NCBI RefSeq assembly: GCF_963675815.1
Contig: NZ_OY776574.1
Location: 1,854,001 to 1,918,000, forward strand
Length of the DNA: 64,000 bases
Direction of reading: 5' to 3'
Source of the DNA: an uncultured Desulfuromusa sp.
Lineage (GTDB): Bacteria > Desulfobacterota > Desulfuromonadia > Desulfuromonadales > Geopsychrobacteraceae
Shown here: piece after piece, positions 51,747-60,572 of the stretch
How the letters are laid out: every line of letters starts with the position of its first letter
How positions within the stretch are numbered: position 1 is the first letter of the stretch
Program-made: the position numbers and the translations under genes
The notes under the pieces: model-generated
The model's database searches: none
What the model was told of the DNA's origin: nothing
What the model saw: only the letters and a program-made list of their open reading frames with translations

Positions 51747-52472
51747 TTAGGGGGTGTTTATATCCAGATTGACATGCAACAGTTGCTGTCGGGCATATGC
51801 TAAATGCTGTTTCATTGCAGTAGATGCTTTTTCTTTATCTCTCTGCTGAATAGCCTCTACTATGGCTTCATGTTGTTCTATCAGAGAGTCATGCATATTT
51901 GGAATTGTGTACATTTGAGTGTATATCTCAGATGTCAGTTGCTGGAACCAGGCAGAAAAAGTATTGATTACGTGAACAAGGAGAATATTGTGGGTCGCAA
52001 GTGAAATCAATTTGTGAAAATTAAGATTTTGCTCATATCCGAGGGCACCTGAATATCCGGCTGCTTTCATATTATCAAGACATTTCTGCAAACCTTCAAG
52101 CTGCCCTTCTGTCGCTCTTTCAGCAGCTGTTGCTGCGGCCCAAGATTCAAGAACAGAACGGATCTCCATTAAGTCGAGGATGCTGTTGGAATTTTTAAAA
52201 AAAGCTTCAAAAACAGGATTGAGTCCAGCTTCAACTGCTGATAGGACATATGTCCCTTCTCCATGTCGCTGTTCAACAAGTCCCGCACATTCAAGTTTGA
52301 GAATTGCTTCGCGAACAGAAGACCGACTAACATTCAGCAACGCAGATAGTTCTCTTTCAGATTTTAGCTTTTCATCCGGTTCAAGCGCACCTGTTTCTAT
52401 CATCGCCCGAATCTGTTCATAGACCTGTACACTAATTTTTTTTTGGTTGATACGCTTAAATTCTTTAGGCAT
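51747..52472 (-). CDS. GntR family regulator, FadR/FCD type
   Basis: This 241-aa regulator has an N-terminal winged helix (LKSERELSALLNVSRSSVREA at about 37-57, shown as core SERELSALLNVSRSSVREA) and a C-terminal FCD ligand-binding domain with helical text such as MEIRSVLESWAAATAAERA and the metal-ligand His residues in NFHKLISLATHN and EQHEAIVEAI. FCD regulators usually bind carboxylic acids and repress uptake and catabolic genes. It is encoded just upstream of the predicted TGGTnnnACCA operator and of the symporter operon on the same strand, so it is the likely local repressor. Confidence 0.9.
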   Translation of the reverse strand: MPKEFKRINQKKISVQVYEQIRAMIETGALEPDEKLKSERELSALLNVSRSSVREAILKLECAGLVEQRHGEGTYVLSAVEAGLNPVFEAFFKNSNSILDLMEIRSVLESWAAATAAERATEGQLEGLQKCLDNMKAAGYSGALGYEQNLNFHKLISLATHNILLVHVINTFSAWFQQLTSEIYTQMYTIPNMHDSLIEQHEAIVEAIQQRDKEKASTAMKQHLAYARQQLLHVNLDINTP

Positions 52473-53154
52473 TTAAGTGCTGTCCTGTGCGATGTAGTTT
52501 TGCATGACACCTCATTTTCTGTGGAGGGAAAGCTTACTACAAATGAATTTAAAAAAAAAGATAACTCGTCCTGTCATGTTTTCTGTCTTGATCTCCGGAA
52601 AAATTATTATATGGTTTCATTCCATATGCATCGATCTTTTTTTGCCGAACTACTGAGATGTTATCCCACTTTTAAACTGTATGTTTCGGTTGAAAATATG
52701 GATAACAGAAGTCAGGCGCTTATCATGATTTTGTTTCTGTATGATTATTGCCAAGGCAGATTGACCTTTCATAAAAAGTAACAATAGATTTATTAACTCT
52801 CCCTCGGATTTAAATAAAGCCTTTGGGCTTCCTCCTCAGGATTTGTGGGTCTGCATGTGTAAAAAATAGAATATTACGTGTCTTATTATTGGGTCGGGAA
52901 GGGCTGTAGCGCAAGGATTCATTTCTTATGTTACGGTATGTCGGCCCTCTCAAAATAATTCCCAAGAAGACTCCATAGGCACTGAATGTTTTTGATCGTT
53001 ACTGCGTTTGTTTTTTCACCTATGAAGTCTTCGGAGGCTTTAGTTTTAAGGCGAAACTCACTATGGGAAAAGTTTTATGGTTCCAGAACCTGAAAATACC
53101 TCGATGTGTCGAAGTCAGGCATTGAAAAATTATTGGGATTTGCGTAAAAAATCA
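52473..53154. other. Long intergenic region without recognisable gene
   Basis: This AT-rich 680-bp stretch has no convincing gene. A + strand frame at 52443-52781 overlaps gntR antisense and has no ribosome binding site or familiar sequence. A few short segments (about 53020-53100) look like the decayed end of a reading frame, but I cannot name a source. The gntR promoter should lie near 52480-52560. Confidence 0.45.
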
Positions 53155-54178
53155 CTACTGGAATGCATAGCTGAGGGTTATTGACCCAAAACCATGGTGT
53201 TTCGGTTGGTGCTCATATTCACGGGTCCGGTGGGTTCGGACTAAACTTAAGGAAAGGCGACGGTACCTCGCAGTTATTCCTGTTGACAGGTCCGCGACGA
53301 GTGGCTTTTTATCCACGTGATGACTGTTGCGAAATGTGCTGCCATCGAGAAAAATATCCCTTAATACCGCTCGCCCATTGACGGCAGTAAACAGGTAAAT
53401 ACTGAAGTTGCGATCCAGGGTACTCCATGTGCTGCCCGCCGGTCGAATCAGTGATACGGCAAAATTCCGGGGAATGTTCCAACCTGCGCGTATTTCTACT
53501 CCGGCGTTGAGATAGGTCATCACATTGCCCAGAGCAATCCCGGTATGGCTTATGGCGTCAGCCCCAAGGCGGCGTTGTGGGCTCGGGTGATACAGCCATT
53601 TACGTTCAAAGGCTAAAGTTACGCCAAGCTCATCTTTCAATTGATGATCCCAGCCATTGGGCCGTTGGAGTCCACGAATCCGATGAATAAATTTCTGTGC
53701 GTCTTCAGCTAAAGATGACGGGCCAACAATGCCGATTTGTATCTCGGCTGTATCCATTTGACTCCAACTTAGCCCATCATCACTTTTGCGATGGTATGCC
53801 ATGGCAAGGTAGCTGTACCCGGCATAGGGGCGATCTTCTTCAATTAAATCGTAACGGCTGATATCTCGTGGGGTGAAAATACTTTGTCCAAATGCCAGTT
53901 CTACTTTGTGACCGGTTTCAGCGGGCGCATTTTTGATCAGCGGGAGGGTGTGAAACAAGTCTAACGCCATGCGTGATATTTGGGTGGTTCGATTCTGTGG
54001 CGCCTGGGGTGAAAGGTCGGGAGAAATGATGGAATATTTTATGCCATTGGTGTAATCGCTGTCGGTGCCGATAAACAGGTCATTTTCAAAATAGAGACTG
54101 TGTGTCCAAAGATTCTCTGTGCTATGGGCATGTGAGCGGTAGTCCGAGCAGGAATAGCACAATCAGCGAGCGGAGCAT
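53155..54178 (-). CDS. LpxR-like outer membrane lipid A deacylase (DUF2219), frameshift in signal peptide
   Basis: LpxR removes the 3'-acyloxyacyl chain of lipid A in the outer membrane. The body has SLYFENDLFIGTDSDYTNGIKY near the start (core YFENDLF-TDSDYTNG), DRPYAGYSYLAM with the catalytic-region pattern, and repeated beta-strands ending in aromatic ITLSYAFQ. A clear start, ATG 54178 with AGGA 6 bases upstream, encodes MLRSLIVLFLLGLPLTCP, a good signal peptide, but stops at once in that frame. The mature part continues one base over. Removing one G of the GGG run at 54126-54128 joins them. Either a real mutation or a read error. Confidence 0.8.
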
Positions 54179-54187
54179 GGAGTTTTC

Positions 54188-55081
54188 CTAGCGAATCCGA
54201 ATGAGTGAATGGTTGTTTTCTGGTTTTTCGGGTGAAATACTGCCATATCTCTGGAGATTGTCCAGGGGGATCTGCATTGAAAGCATGCCAATGGAAGTCA
54301 CTGCTAATAATGCCAAAAAAGCGAGTCCCATACCGATGCGTTTGCCCGGAGTGACAGTGTAGTAGCGAGATTTCTCCGCTGCGGATTGTTTGGATGAAGA
54401 ATAAATCTGCAAGCTGCCCATGATAATAATCAGACCAACAATTGGTGACCAGGTGTAATAAAATAAAGCAATGGCCCCAATGAGCCCAACAATCCACAAT
54501 TTGGGGCTGATGACGCCGATGATCCGGCCACCGTCCAGAGGAGAGATGGGTAACAGGTTAAATAGGTTGAGTAAGAAACCTGACATTGCCAGGGCGTACC
54601 AGAAGGGATTTCCGGTTAACAAGCCGATTACGGCACAAATGATGGCTCCAACCGTGCCCAGGAATGGTCCGCCATAGGCCATGACGGCTTCGGCGAAAGC
54701 ATTTTTTGGCATCTGTTTCATGCCTATAACAGCTCCCATGAAGGGGATGAACATTGGTGCTGTCGCTTTGATGCCCATCATCCGGAGAGCTGCAACATGT
54801 CCCATTTCGTGGATAAACAACAACGCGACGAACCCGGCCGCGAATGACCAACCCCAGAACATGGCATAAGCCCAGATACTGACCAGCATGGTGATGAAGG
54901 TTTTGAATTTGCCGATCTGCAGGATTATTCCCAGGTATTTGAGTTTGCTGAACAGATAAAGCAAAAGTAGTCCGATAGGGCCAAATTTCCGTAACAGCCC
55001 CTTTTTTTGTGGTGGAGAATCAGTCGCGGGTTCATGGCCGCGGATGGTGGAATTTTCCGAGTCTGGTTGGTCGTCATTCAT
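54188..55081 (-). CDS. Site-2 protease family zinc metallopeptidase (M50)
   Basis: This membrane protease of the M50 family cleaves within or near membranes. The zinc motif HEMGH is at residues 91-95 and the third ligand is D183 in SPLDGGR; five to six helices surround them. The first 30 residues are hydrophilic. I chose ATG 55081 for 297 aa; an in-frame ATG at 55129 lacks a ribosome binding site. The gene ends 10 bases before the LpxR-like start on the same strand, suggesting cotranscription and perhaps an envelope role. No PDZ domain was seen, unlike RseP. Confidence 0.87.
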   Translation of the reverse strand: MNDDQPDSENSTIRGHEPATDSPPQKKGLLRKFGPIGLLLLYLFSKLKYLGIILQIGKFKTFITMLVSIWAYAMFWGWSFAAGFVALLFIHEMGHVAALRMMGIKATAPMFIPFMGAVIGMKQMPKNAFAEAVMAYGGPFLGTVGAIICAVIGLLTGNPFWYALAMSGFLLNLFNLLPISPLDGGRIIGVISPKLWIVGLIGAIALFYYTWSPIVGLIIIMGSLQIYSSSKQSAAEKSRYYTVTPGKRIGMGLAFLALLAVTSIGMLSMQIPLDNLQRYGSISPEKPENNHSLIRIR

Positions 55082-55434
55082 TTTTTGATCCAAAGGATAA
55101 TTCTTTCTGATGAGGTTTTTTATCAGCATAGAGTATTTTGGATCAAGTTGCCAATAGCAACGATCTTGAGGTCGTAAAAATCAAAAGATTGCGCTGAGTA
55201 AAAAATTTAATTAGATCTCTAGAATTAAATTTAAGGTTTTGGGCTTATATTTTTACTAACAGTGTTTTCTCTTCATATCCTTATGATTCTACGTATTATT
55301 TTTCTTGACTTATTGTTTTGATGGGATGTAAATAGAACATTATTATATTTATATTGGTTGATTTTTTAATTAATGGGACTTTTATTTCCTTGTGCGGGTG
55401 CTTGAATTATAGAGATATCAGATCGAAGGGGAAA
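55082..55434. other. Divergent AT-rich intergenic region with a possible promoter
   Basis: This 350-bp AT-rich gap separates the protease gene from the sensor pair. A possible promoter toward the sensors is TTGACT (55305-55310), 18 bases, TAAATA (55329-55334). No gene was found. Confidence 0.4.
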
Positions 55435-56028
55435 ATGATTTTTTTTCGTATTCAATTGTTGCTTGTGACAGTTTTATTTTTTTCAGTGGCCTCGTTGCCG
55501 GCTGCAGATGATCTGGATCGTTTTGATGAAGAGGTTCGGCAGTGGGCTGTCGAATGCCGTACTGATATTGTGACTCAATTTGATTTGCTGTTGACATCAG
55601 GGCAATTGAGTGTGCCGCAGTTGTTCGATACTTTTTACATCCCAATTCCTAACACCGATCCACAAAAATTCAGAACTCAATACGACAACCTTTCTGATGG
55701 TGTGGTGAGACCGATCATCGATAAAATTCTTGGTTTTGACGAGCGGCTGGTTTTTGTGGTCATCGTAGATCGTAACGGTTATCTACCGACGCATAACTCT
55801 CGTTATTCAAGGCCATTGACCGACAATCCCGACGAAAATACCAAGTGGAATAGAACAAAAAGGATGTTTAATGATCGTACTGGTCTGGCTGCTGCGCGCA
55901 ATCAAAAACCATATTTGTTGCAACGCTACAGCCGAGATACGGGAGAAACCATGGGTGATTTGTCGGTACCAATAATGATTCAAAACCGTCACTGGGGTGC
56001 AGTGCGGATTGGTTATAAAAAAGATTAG
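55435..56028 (+). CDS. Secreted single Cache-type sensor domain protein
   Basis: This 197-aa protein has a signal peptide (cleavage likely after LPA at residue 23) and then only a sensor domain with NGYLPTHNSRY, NRTKRMFNDRTGLAAARN, LLQRYSRDTGETMGDLSVPI and HWGAVRIGY. These motifs are shared with the sensor part of the next protein and with periplasmic domains of some chemoreceptors. It has no transmembrane anchor or output domain. ATG 55435 has AAGGGG upstream; a longer frame back to 55354 is unlikely. It may bind a ligand in the periplasm and act with the membrane paralogue. Confidence 0.78.
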   Translation: MIFFRIQLLLVTVLFFSVASLPAADDLDRFDEEVRQWAVECRTDIVTQFDLLLTSGQLSVPQLFDTFYIPIPNTDPQKFRTQYDNLSDGVVRPIIDKILGFDERLVFVVIVDRNGYLPTHNSRYSRPLTDNPDENTKWNRTKRMFNDRTGLAAARNQKPYLLQRYSRDTGETMGDLSVPIMIQNRHWGAVRIGYKKD

Positions 56029-56059
56029 TCATTGATTGCCGACGAAAAGGAGAATCTTT

Positions 56060-56953
56060 GTGTTTTCTAAAATTAGTGTCAAGGTTGCGATTCTGGTTAC
56101 TCTTGTTCTGTCAGTTGTGGTTGTGGCTGGGAGCTACTATATCATTAAACAGCAAAGCGACAGTCTCGAAGCACAGTTGCTTGAGCGAGGTAAAATTGAA
56201 TCGATTCTTGGGGCTAAGCTGATCGGGCGGGTGATCGAGGAGGCGATTGATAATGGTGTTTTCAGTGTCAACGATGCTTTCGACACCGATTATGTCCTGA
56301 TTCCTGGTTTTGAGCCCGCAAAATACCATACCAAATATGATTTCTATCTGGATAAGGCCATCTTGTCATTGCAGGATGAATTTCTCAAAGATGACTCTGT
56401 TGTTTTTGCTGTGACGGTTGACATCAATGGTTATCTGCCGACCCATAATACTCGTTATCAACAGCCCATCACCGGTGATCAAAAAAGGGATTTGATTGGT
56501 AATCGAACCAAGCGAATTTTTAATGATGAAATTGGTATACAGGCTGCCCACAATACCGTCCCTGCTTTTCAGCAAGTTTATCATCGTGATACCGGAGTAA
56601 CTATGTGGGATATTTCCACCCCGATTCATGTCAAGGGAAAACATTGGGGTGGATTCCGGATTGGCTTCTCTTTGGGCAAGATTGAAGAAGCCAAGCAGGC
56701 ATTACAATCCAAACTAATCGGGATTATGGCTGGTATTCTGGTTGTTTCTCTGCTGATCATTTTTATTGTTGTCGACAGAGCTTTGAAACCACTGACCCAT
56801 TTTACCCGGGTAGCATCAGAACTGGCTGATGGAAACGTTGAAAATAAGATTGAAGTCAAAGGAAACGATGAGATTGCTCAGTTGGCAGATGTTCTTGAGC
56901 GGTTGCGGGTTAGTCTGAAAACCGCAATGGCGAGGTTGAACAAAAAAGTTTGA
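56060..56953 (+). CDS. Membrane Cache-type sensor with HAMP domain but no output domain
   Basis: This 297-aa protein has an N-terminal helix, a periplasmic sensor (about 35-205) with NGYLPTHNTRYQQP, IGNRTKRIFNDEIGIQAAHN and HWGGFRIGF, a second helix and a HAMP domain (about 230-290) with ALKPLTHFTRVASELADGN. It then stops 20 residues later: there is no methyl-accepting, kinase or cyclase domain. GTG 56060 lies 7 bases after AAGGAG and is preferred. It follows the secreted paralogue by 31 bases and ends before a strong terminator, so the truncation is a stable gene end within the window. Confidence 0.83.
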   Translation: MFSKISVKVAILVTLVLSVVVVAGSYYIIKQQSDSLEAQLLERGKIESILGAKLIGRVIEEAIDNGVFSVNDAFDTDYVLIPGFEPAKYHTKYDFYLDKAILSLQDEFLKDDSVVFAVTVDINGYLPTHNTRYQQPITGDQKRDLIGNRTKRIFNDEIGIQAAHNTVPAFQQVYHRDTGVTMWDISTPIHVKGKHWGGFRIGFSLGKIEEAKQALQSKLIGIMAGILVVSLLIIFIVVDRALKPLTHFTRVASELADGNVENKIEVKGNDEIAQLADVLERLRVSLKTAMARLNKKV

Positions 56954-57000
56954 TCAGGTTTTATTCCGGCTTGCGTTGAGCTAATCAATGGGGTGAGGGG

Positions 57001-57038
57001 AAAAAGCAGCTGACAGCAAATCTGCCAGCTGCTTTTTT
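57001..57038 (+). terminator. Intrinsic terminator after the sensor pair
   Basis: AAAAAGCAGCTG pairs perfectly with CAGCTGCTTTTT around a 13-base loop and is followed by T residues. Confidence 0.85.
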
Positions 57039-57298
57039 ATCGTTTTCAATGAAGAAGGGAACAGGCGAACATTCTTGTCAGGCAGGATGTCAGCAGAGGC
57101 AACCTTGTTTCGATCAAAAAAGATTCAGTTACTTCTTGGAATTTGGTTGTTTCCATTATCTGCCCTGTTAAAGTTGTGTCGCTGGCATTAGTGTTGTCGG
57201 CGTGATATTTCTACCGTCGATTCTCTTCCCATCCGCTTGTCAAATATATTACTATCCTCAAGTTTTTTACCTGTTTCTGGAAACGGAGAAATCTATAA

Positions 57299-57859
57299 GT
57301 GGATTCGTTTGCCCTGCGTTCCGTTGCCTTTGTCATTGCAACCCTCTTTTTTACGGTCATTTCCAGACGTGCGCTGCGTAATCCGCGTTCTCATGGTTTT
57401 TACCGATATTTTGCCTTTGTCGGGATCGCCGGTCTGGTGCTGTACAACCAGCCGGTCTGGTTTGATCAGCCGTTTTCAGGGCTGCACTGTTTGTCCTGGC
57501 TGATGTTGGGCACTTCTGTTGCTTTGGTTGTTTATGGCGTGGGGCTTCTGAGGTGCTTTGGGGGACGAAGTCGACGTCAATCCTCACCGGAAAATTTATC
57601 TTTTGAAAATACCCAACATCTGGTTGTTGATGGTTTGTATCGATATATTCGTCACCCGATGTATGCTTCGTTGTTGCTGCTCGCATGGGGAGCATTTCTG
57701 AAACGAATGGATCTGTTGACGGTTTTTGCTGTCGGAATGGTTTCGGTCGCTCTGATATTCACTGCAAAGGTTGAAGAAACCGAGAATGTCACATTTTGGG
57801 GATCCGAGTATCTGGCATATAAAAAACGTTCGAAAATGTTTATCCCTTTTATTTTCTAA
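57299..57859 (+). CDS. Membrane methyltransferase of the isoprenylcysteine/phospholipid type
   Basis: This 186-aa integral membrane protein has about five helices and the ICMT/PEMT signature: GLYRYIRHPMYASLLLLAWG near residue 118 and EETENVTFWGSEYLAYKKR near the end (EE and EY-Y-KR are the conserved SAM-site elements). Bacterial members methylate lipids or small isoprenoid-type acceptors, mostly of unknown identity. Start GTG 57299 with GGAGA 10 bases upstream. Its stop overlaps the convergent atl gene by 4 bases. Confidence 0.82.
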   Translation: MDSFALRSVAFVIATLFFTVISRRALRNPRSHGFYRYFAFVGIAGLVLYNQPVWFDQPFSGLHCLSWLMLGTSVALVVYGVGLLRCFGGRSRRQSSPENLSFENTQHLVVDGLYRYIRHPMYASLLLLAWGAFLKRMDLLTVFAVGMVSVALIFTAKVEETENVTFWGSEYLAYKKRSKMFIPFIF

Positions 57860-58197
57860 CCGTTCTGTTTCTCCGTAAACAGCCAGCCATACTGATTTAA
57901 ATCAATTCGTCCTTTCTGGTTGAATTGAAGTCCTTCGGCTTCAAGTAAATCCCGTTGCAGAATATTTCCTTCTCCATCAAGGCGCGGACTGATTTTCCCC
58001 TGACTGTTAATTACCCGCTGCCAGGGAACGTTATGACCCGGCGGTAGTGCCGCCATTGCAAAACCAACTGTTCGCGCTGTACAACCGATTTGCCGGGCTA
58101 TCTGACCGTAGGTGGAGACGTAACCTGATGGTATTTTTCCCACCAGAGCATAAATTGATGAGTACAGGGGGCTGAATGGTTTTTCCGGCATCTGCAT
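57856..58197 (-). CDS. Alkyltransferase-like DNA damage-binding protein (ATL)
   Basis: ATL proteins bind O6-alkylguanine and hand it to nucleotide excision repair without removing the alkyl group. The 113-aa protein has the MGMT-type DNA-binding core (VSTYGQIARQIGCTARTVG) but at the active site reads PWQRV, with Trp59 where MGMT has Cys. This marks it as ATL and not as methyltransferase. A second, decayed copy lies at 60311-60413 (-), and the sequence just upstream of its ATG is part of a 164-bp repeat. Confidence 0.92.
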   Translation of the reverse strand: MQMPEKPFSPLYSSIYALVGKIPSGYVSTYGQIARQIGCTARTVGFAMAALPPGHNVPWQRVINSQGKISPRLDGEGNILQRDLLEAEGLQFNQKGRIDLNQYGWLFTEKQNG

Positions 58198-58356
58198 GTC
58201 CTTCTGAGACAGGAATTGATATCGGCAGATAGATTGTGAATATTTTTTCTGGAAAGATTGCCACAGTCAGAAATTGTACAGAAACTGCAACTAAAATCAA
58301 CGGAGATATTAATGTTGTCAGCAGGAATTTGAGGGGAATTGAATTGCGATACGTAA
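58193..58356. repeat. Direct repeat copy A (164 bp)
   Basis: Copy A is identical to 60409-60572 at 162 of 164 positions (differences at aatt/gatt near 58215 and tgtc/ttc near 58318). It begins at the start codon of the alkyltransferase-like gene and ends at GCGATACGTAA, which in copy B is the first codons of the ligase gene. Confidence 0.95.
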
Positions 58357-58692
58357 AGCGGAAGAGTTTAGAACTCTACCAAGTTAGAGCTCTCGCGGCT
58401 TATTTCCTCCCGTAAAACGGTTCAATAGCATTTTTTGTGCTTCTGTTTACTTTCCTAAAAACTATGCTAATTTTTAGAGTAGGTCTGTAACTTATTCATT
58501 TTTATTGTTAATTTTACCTAAGGCGAGGCTATTTAGACTGCTATATCGGTTAACAGCAACTGTGAAAGGTAAAGAAAGGAGGGTAGCAATAAACAATATG
58601 GGGATCATCAAACCATCGGATATCATCAAATGAGAAGTTGTCGGCACAAAATTTATTTTCAAAGACTTTGAAGAAAGGGAGGTTTATCTGTT
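58357..58692. other. Intergenic leader of the lipoprotein gene
   Basis: These 336 bases follow repeat copy A. A short in-frame remnant after the copied ligase start reaches a stop after about 24 codons. The rest is AT-rich with inverted segments such as TTTAGAACTC/GAGCTC near 58367-58395. The lipoprotein ribosome binding site GGGAGG is at 58678. Confidence 0.5.
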
Positions 58693-60150
58693 ATGAGACA
58701 ACTTTTTTATTGGGTAGTAACCTTGCTTGTATTGTTTGCTCTGGTAACTATCAGTGGATGCAGTGACAATGATCACAGTAGCAACACTAGCAGCAGCACG
58801 GAAACTCTTATTTTGGGAACATTGTCGAGTAGTGCAGGAGTGACGACTTTCCGTCAAACAGTCACTATGGAAGATTCTGATAGTTACGAGTATTTTCCGG
58901 GGCAACCAAATACTTGGGACATCGACGATGATTTTTCTCTGGATGATGGTGGCGATGACCAATTTGATGGAGTTATGGACCTATCTGTCGGTGGAGAGTC
59001 TTTCTCCGGTCAGTCTTACAGCGACTTGAGCTTTTATACACCTTCATTCAATTCGACCAACGGTGTCAAAGTAGCTGCCGTTGTAGAAGAGGTTATGCAA
59101 AATTATAATAATAATGGGCCTGTTCCGGCAATCAATGGGGATTACTCCGCATATCTCAACGATGTCTATGATGGTCGTTTATCCCAGACGGTTGACCTGA
59201 GCTGGGCAACATCACCTCTCTCTCTTATCTGGAGTTTAAATTTCTACATTGATGGTGGCGATTTCGATATGGATGCTCCGTATATCCGTGTCGTCATTCG
59301 TGATCCCGTCGATGGAGCTATTCTTGAAAGCGTGGAAACTTACATCGGAAGTGGATCGGGGACCTACAACGTAACTCTTGATAATTCTTATATTGGAGAG
59401 ACTATCGTTGTCTCATTTGAAATTAGCAGTAGTGGGTATGGCCCTAACCTGATTGACGATGTATCACTTACAGACGGTGCAGCTGTTGAATATATTGACA
59501 ATGGCGATTTTGAAACTGGTGATTTGACTGGGTGGGATGTAAACGATCCCGATGAACTGCAGAATTTCACAAGTGCCGGAGAGGATATAGCCGGGCTGAC
59601 TGTAACTCGCTCTTTTTACACAGTCCCCGATAAGCTCTGGGGGCGGTGGGTTGATACTTTTACCAACAATACTTCTGAAGCTATTACAACAACAATAGAT
59701 TATGATGCCAACCTCGGTTCTGACTCAGCTGGCATTCTTTATCTGACACCAGGTACCGATGGGTATTCGTTGACTGGGTGGGATGGTTATGCTCAAGAAG
59801 ATCCTCCCGATGCGAGTAGTTCAGGTAATGACCGTGATTTTGCTTTTGTTTTTGGTAATGTAGATACAGTTGACTTCGTTACAGCAACAGCACTTGACAA
59901 TGGGAATGGCGATGGGAGTGATAGTATTACCCATTCCTATTCTATTACTGTCAATCCGGGGGAGATGCTCGCAATCGTTAATTTTGTTGTCATGAATGGT
60001 GTTGATACTGGTGAGTCTGCTACTTATGTTACTGCGAGAGCCACTGCTATTGATGCTGAGGCTCTGGATATTGTTAATAATTTCTGGGATGACGTCCAGT
60101 ACCGAAATGGAATGACTCAGGAACAAATTGATGCAATTATAAATTTTTAG
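58693..60150 (+). CDS. Acidic secreted lipoprotein, unknown
   Basis: This 485-aa protein has a lipoprotein signal with lipobox ISGC and lipidated C23, followed by a Ser/Asn/Asp-rich linker. The mature part is very rich in Asp, Gly, Ser and Thr, with beta-rich segments and DxDxD-like runs that could bind calcium. Two jelly-roll-like parts may be present (a segment with NGDFETGDLTGW is typical of carbohydrate-binding-like modules). GGGAGG precedes the ATG. It lies between the copies of the 164-bp repeat and has its own terminator. Function unknown; a surface adhesin or ligand binder is a guess. Confidence 0.82.
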   Translation: MRQLFYWVVTLLVLFALVTISGCSDNDHSSNTSSSTETLILGTLSSSAGVTTFRQTVTMEDSDSYEYFPGQPNTWDIDDDFSLDDGGDDQFDGVMDLSVGGESFSGQSYSDLSFYTPSFNSTNGVKVAAVVEEVMQNYNNNGPVPAINGDYSAYLNDVYDGRLSQTVDLSWATSPLSLIWSLNFYIDGGDFDMDAPYIRVVIRDPVDGAILESVETYIGSGSGTYNVTLDNSYIGETIVVSFEISSSGYGPNLIDDVSLTDGAAVEYIDNGDFETGDLTGWDVNDPDELQNFTSAGEDIAGLTVTRSFYTVPDKLWGRWVDTFTNNTSEAITTTIDYDANLGSDSAGILYLTPGTDGYSLTGWDGYAQEDPPDASSSGNDRDFAFVFGNVDTVDFVTATALDNGNGDGSDSITHSYSITVNPGEMLAIVNFVVMNGVDTGESATYVTARATAIDAEALDIVNNFWDDVQYRNGMTQEQIDAIINF

Positions 60151-60190
60151 GTATCGATTGTTAAAGCCAGTAAAATAAAAGAGTATTATG

Positions 60191-60228
60191 AATATAATAG
60201 GGGAGGTTTATGCTTCCCCTATTATATT
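60191..60228 (+). terminator. Intrinsic terminator after lipoprotein gene
   Basis: A perfect 14-bp stem (AATATAATAGGGGA / TCCCCTATTATATT) with a 10-base loop, 40 bases after the stop. Confidence 0.85.
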
Positions 60229-60310
60229 GCTTTAAGAAAGCTCATCTGTTGTTATGTTTAACTAAAAATATCTATCATTATCAAATTACAACTATTCTCA
60301 TTCATACTTC

Positions 60311-60413
60311 TCCGCCCTTTAGGGTTGAATTGAAGTTCTTCTGATCACGTAATTCCCGCTGTAGAATGTTCCTTTCTCCGCCAAGATGTGAACTTTTTTC
60401 GTCGCATATGCAT
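60311..60413 (-). pseudogene. Decayed remnant of an alkyltransferase-like (ATL) gene
   Basis: The stretch 60311-60393 aligns with 57904-57987, the 3' part of the intact ATL gene, at roughly three of four positions with small gaps; it then jumps to the ATL start-codon region (60411-60413). About 200 bases of the middle of the gene are missing. The remnant lies in the same orientation and context as the intact gene relative to the 164-bp repeat. Confidence 0.75.
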
Positions 60414-60572
60414 GTCCTTCTGAGACAGGGATTGATATCGGCAGATAGATTGTGAATATTTTTTCTGGAAAGATTGCCACAGTCAGAAATTGTACAGAAA
60501 CTGCAACTAAAATCAACGGAGATATTAATGTTTTCAGCAGGAATTTGAGGGGAATTGAATTGCGATACGTAA
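60409..60572. repeat. Direct repeat copy B (164 bp)
   Basis: Second copy of the repeat at 58193-58356, 162 of 164 positions identical. It includes the ribosome binding site GAGGGG and the probable TTG start of the ligase gene, so copy B is in its native place. Confidence 0.95.

Noticed and set aside
52443..52781. 112-codon frame on + starting antisense to gntR
   Set aside because: No start signal, odd composition, partly overlaps gntR.
57856..58197. O6-methylguanine methyltransferase (ogt)
   Set aside because: The active-site cysteine is replaced by Trp (PWQRV), so it is an alkyltransferase-like protein instead.
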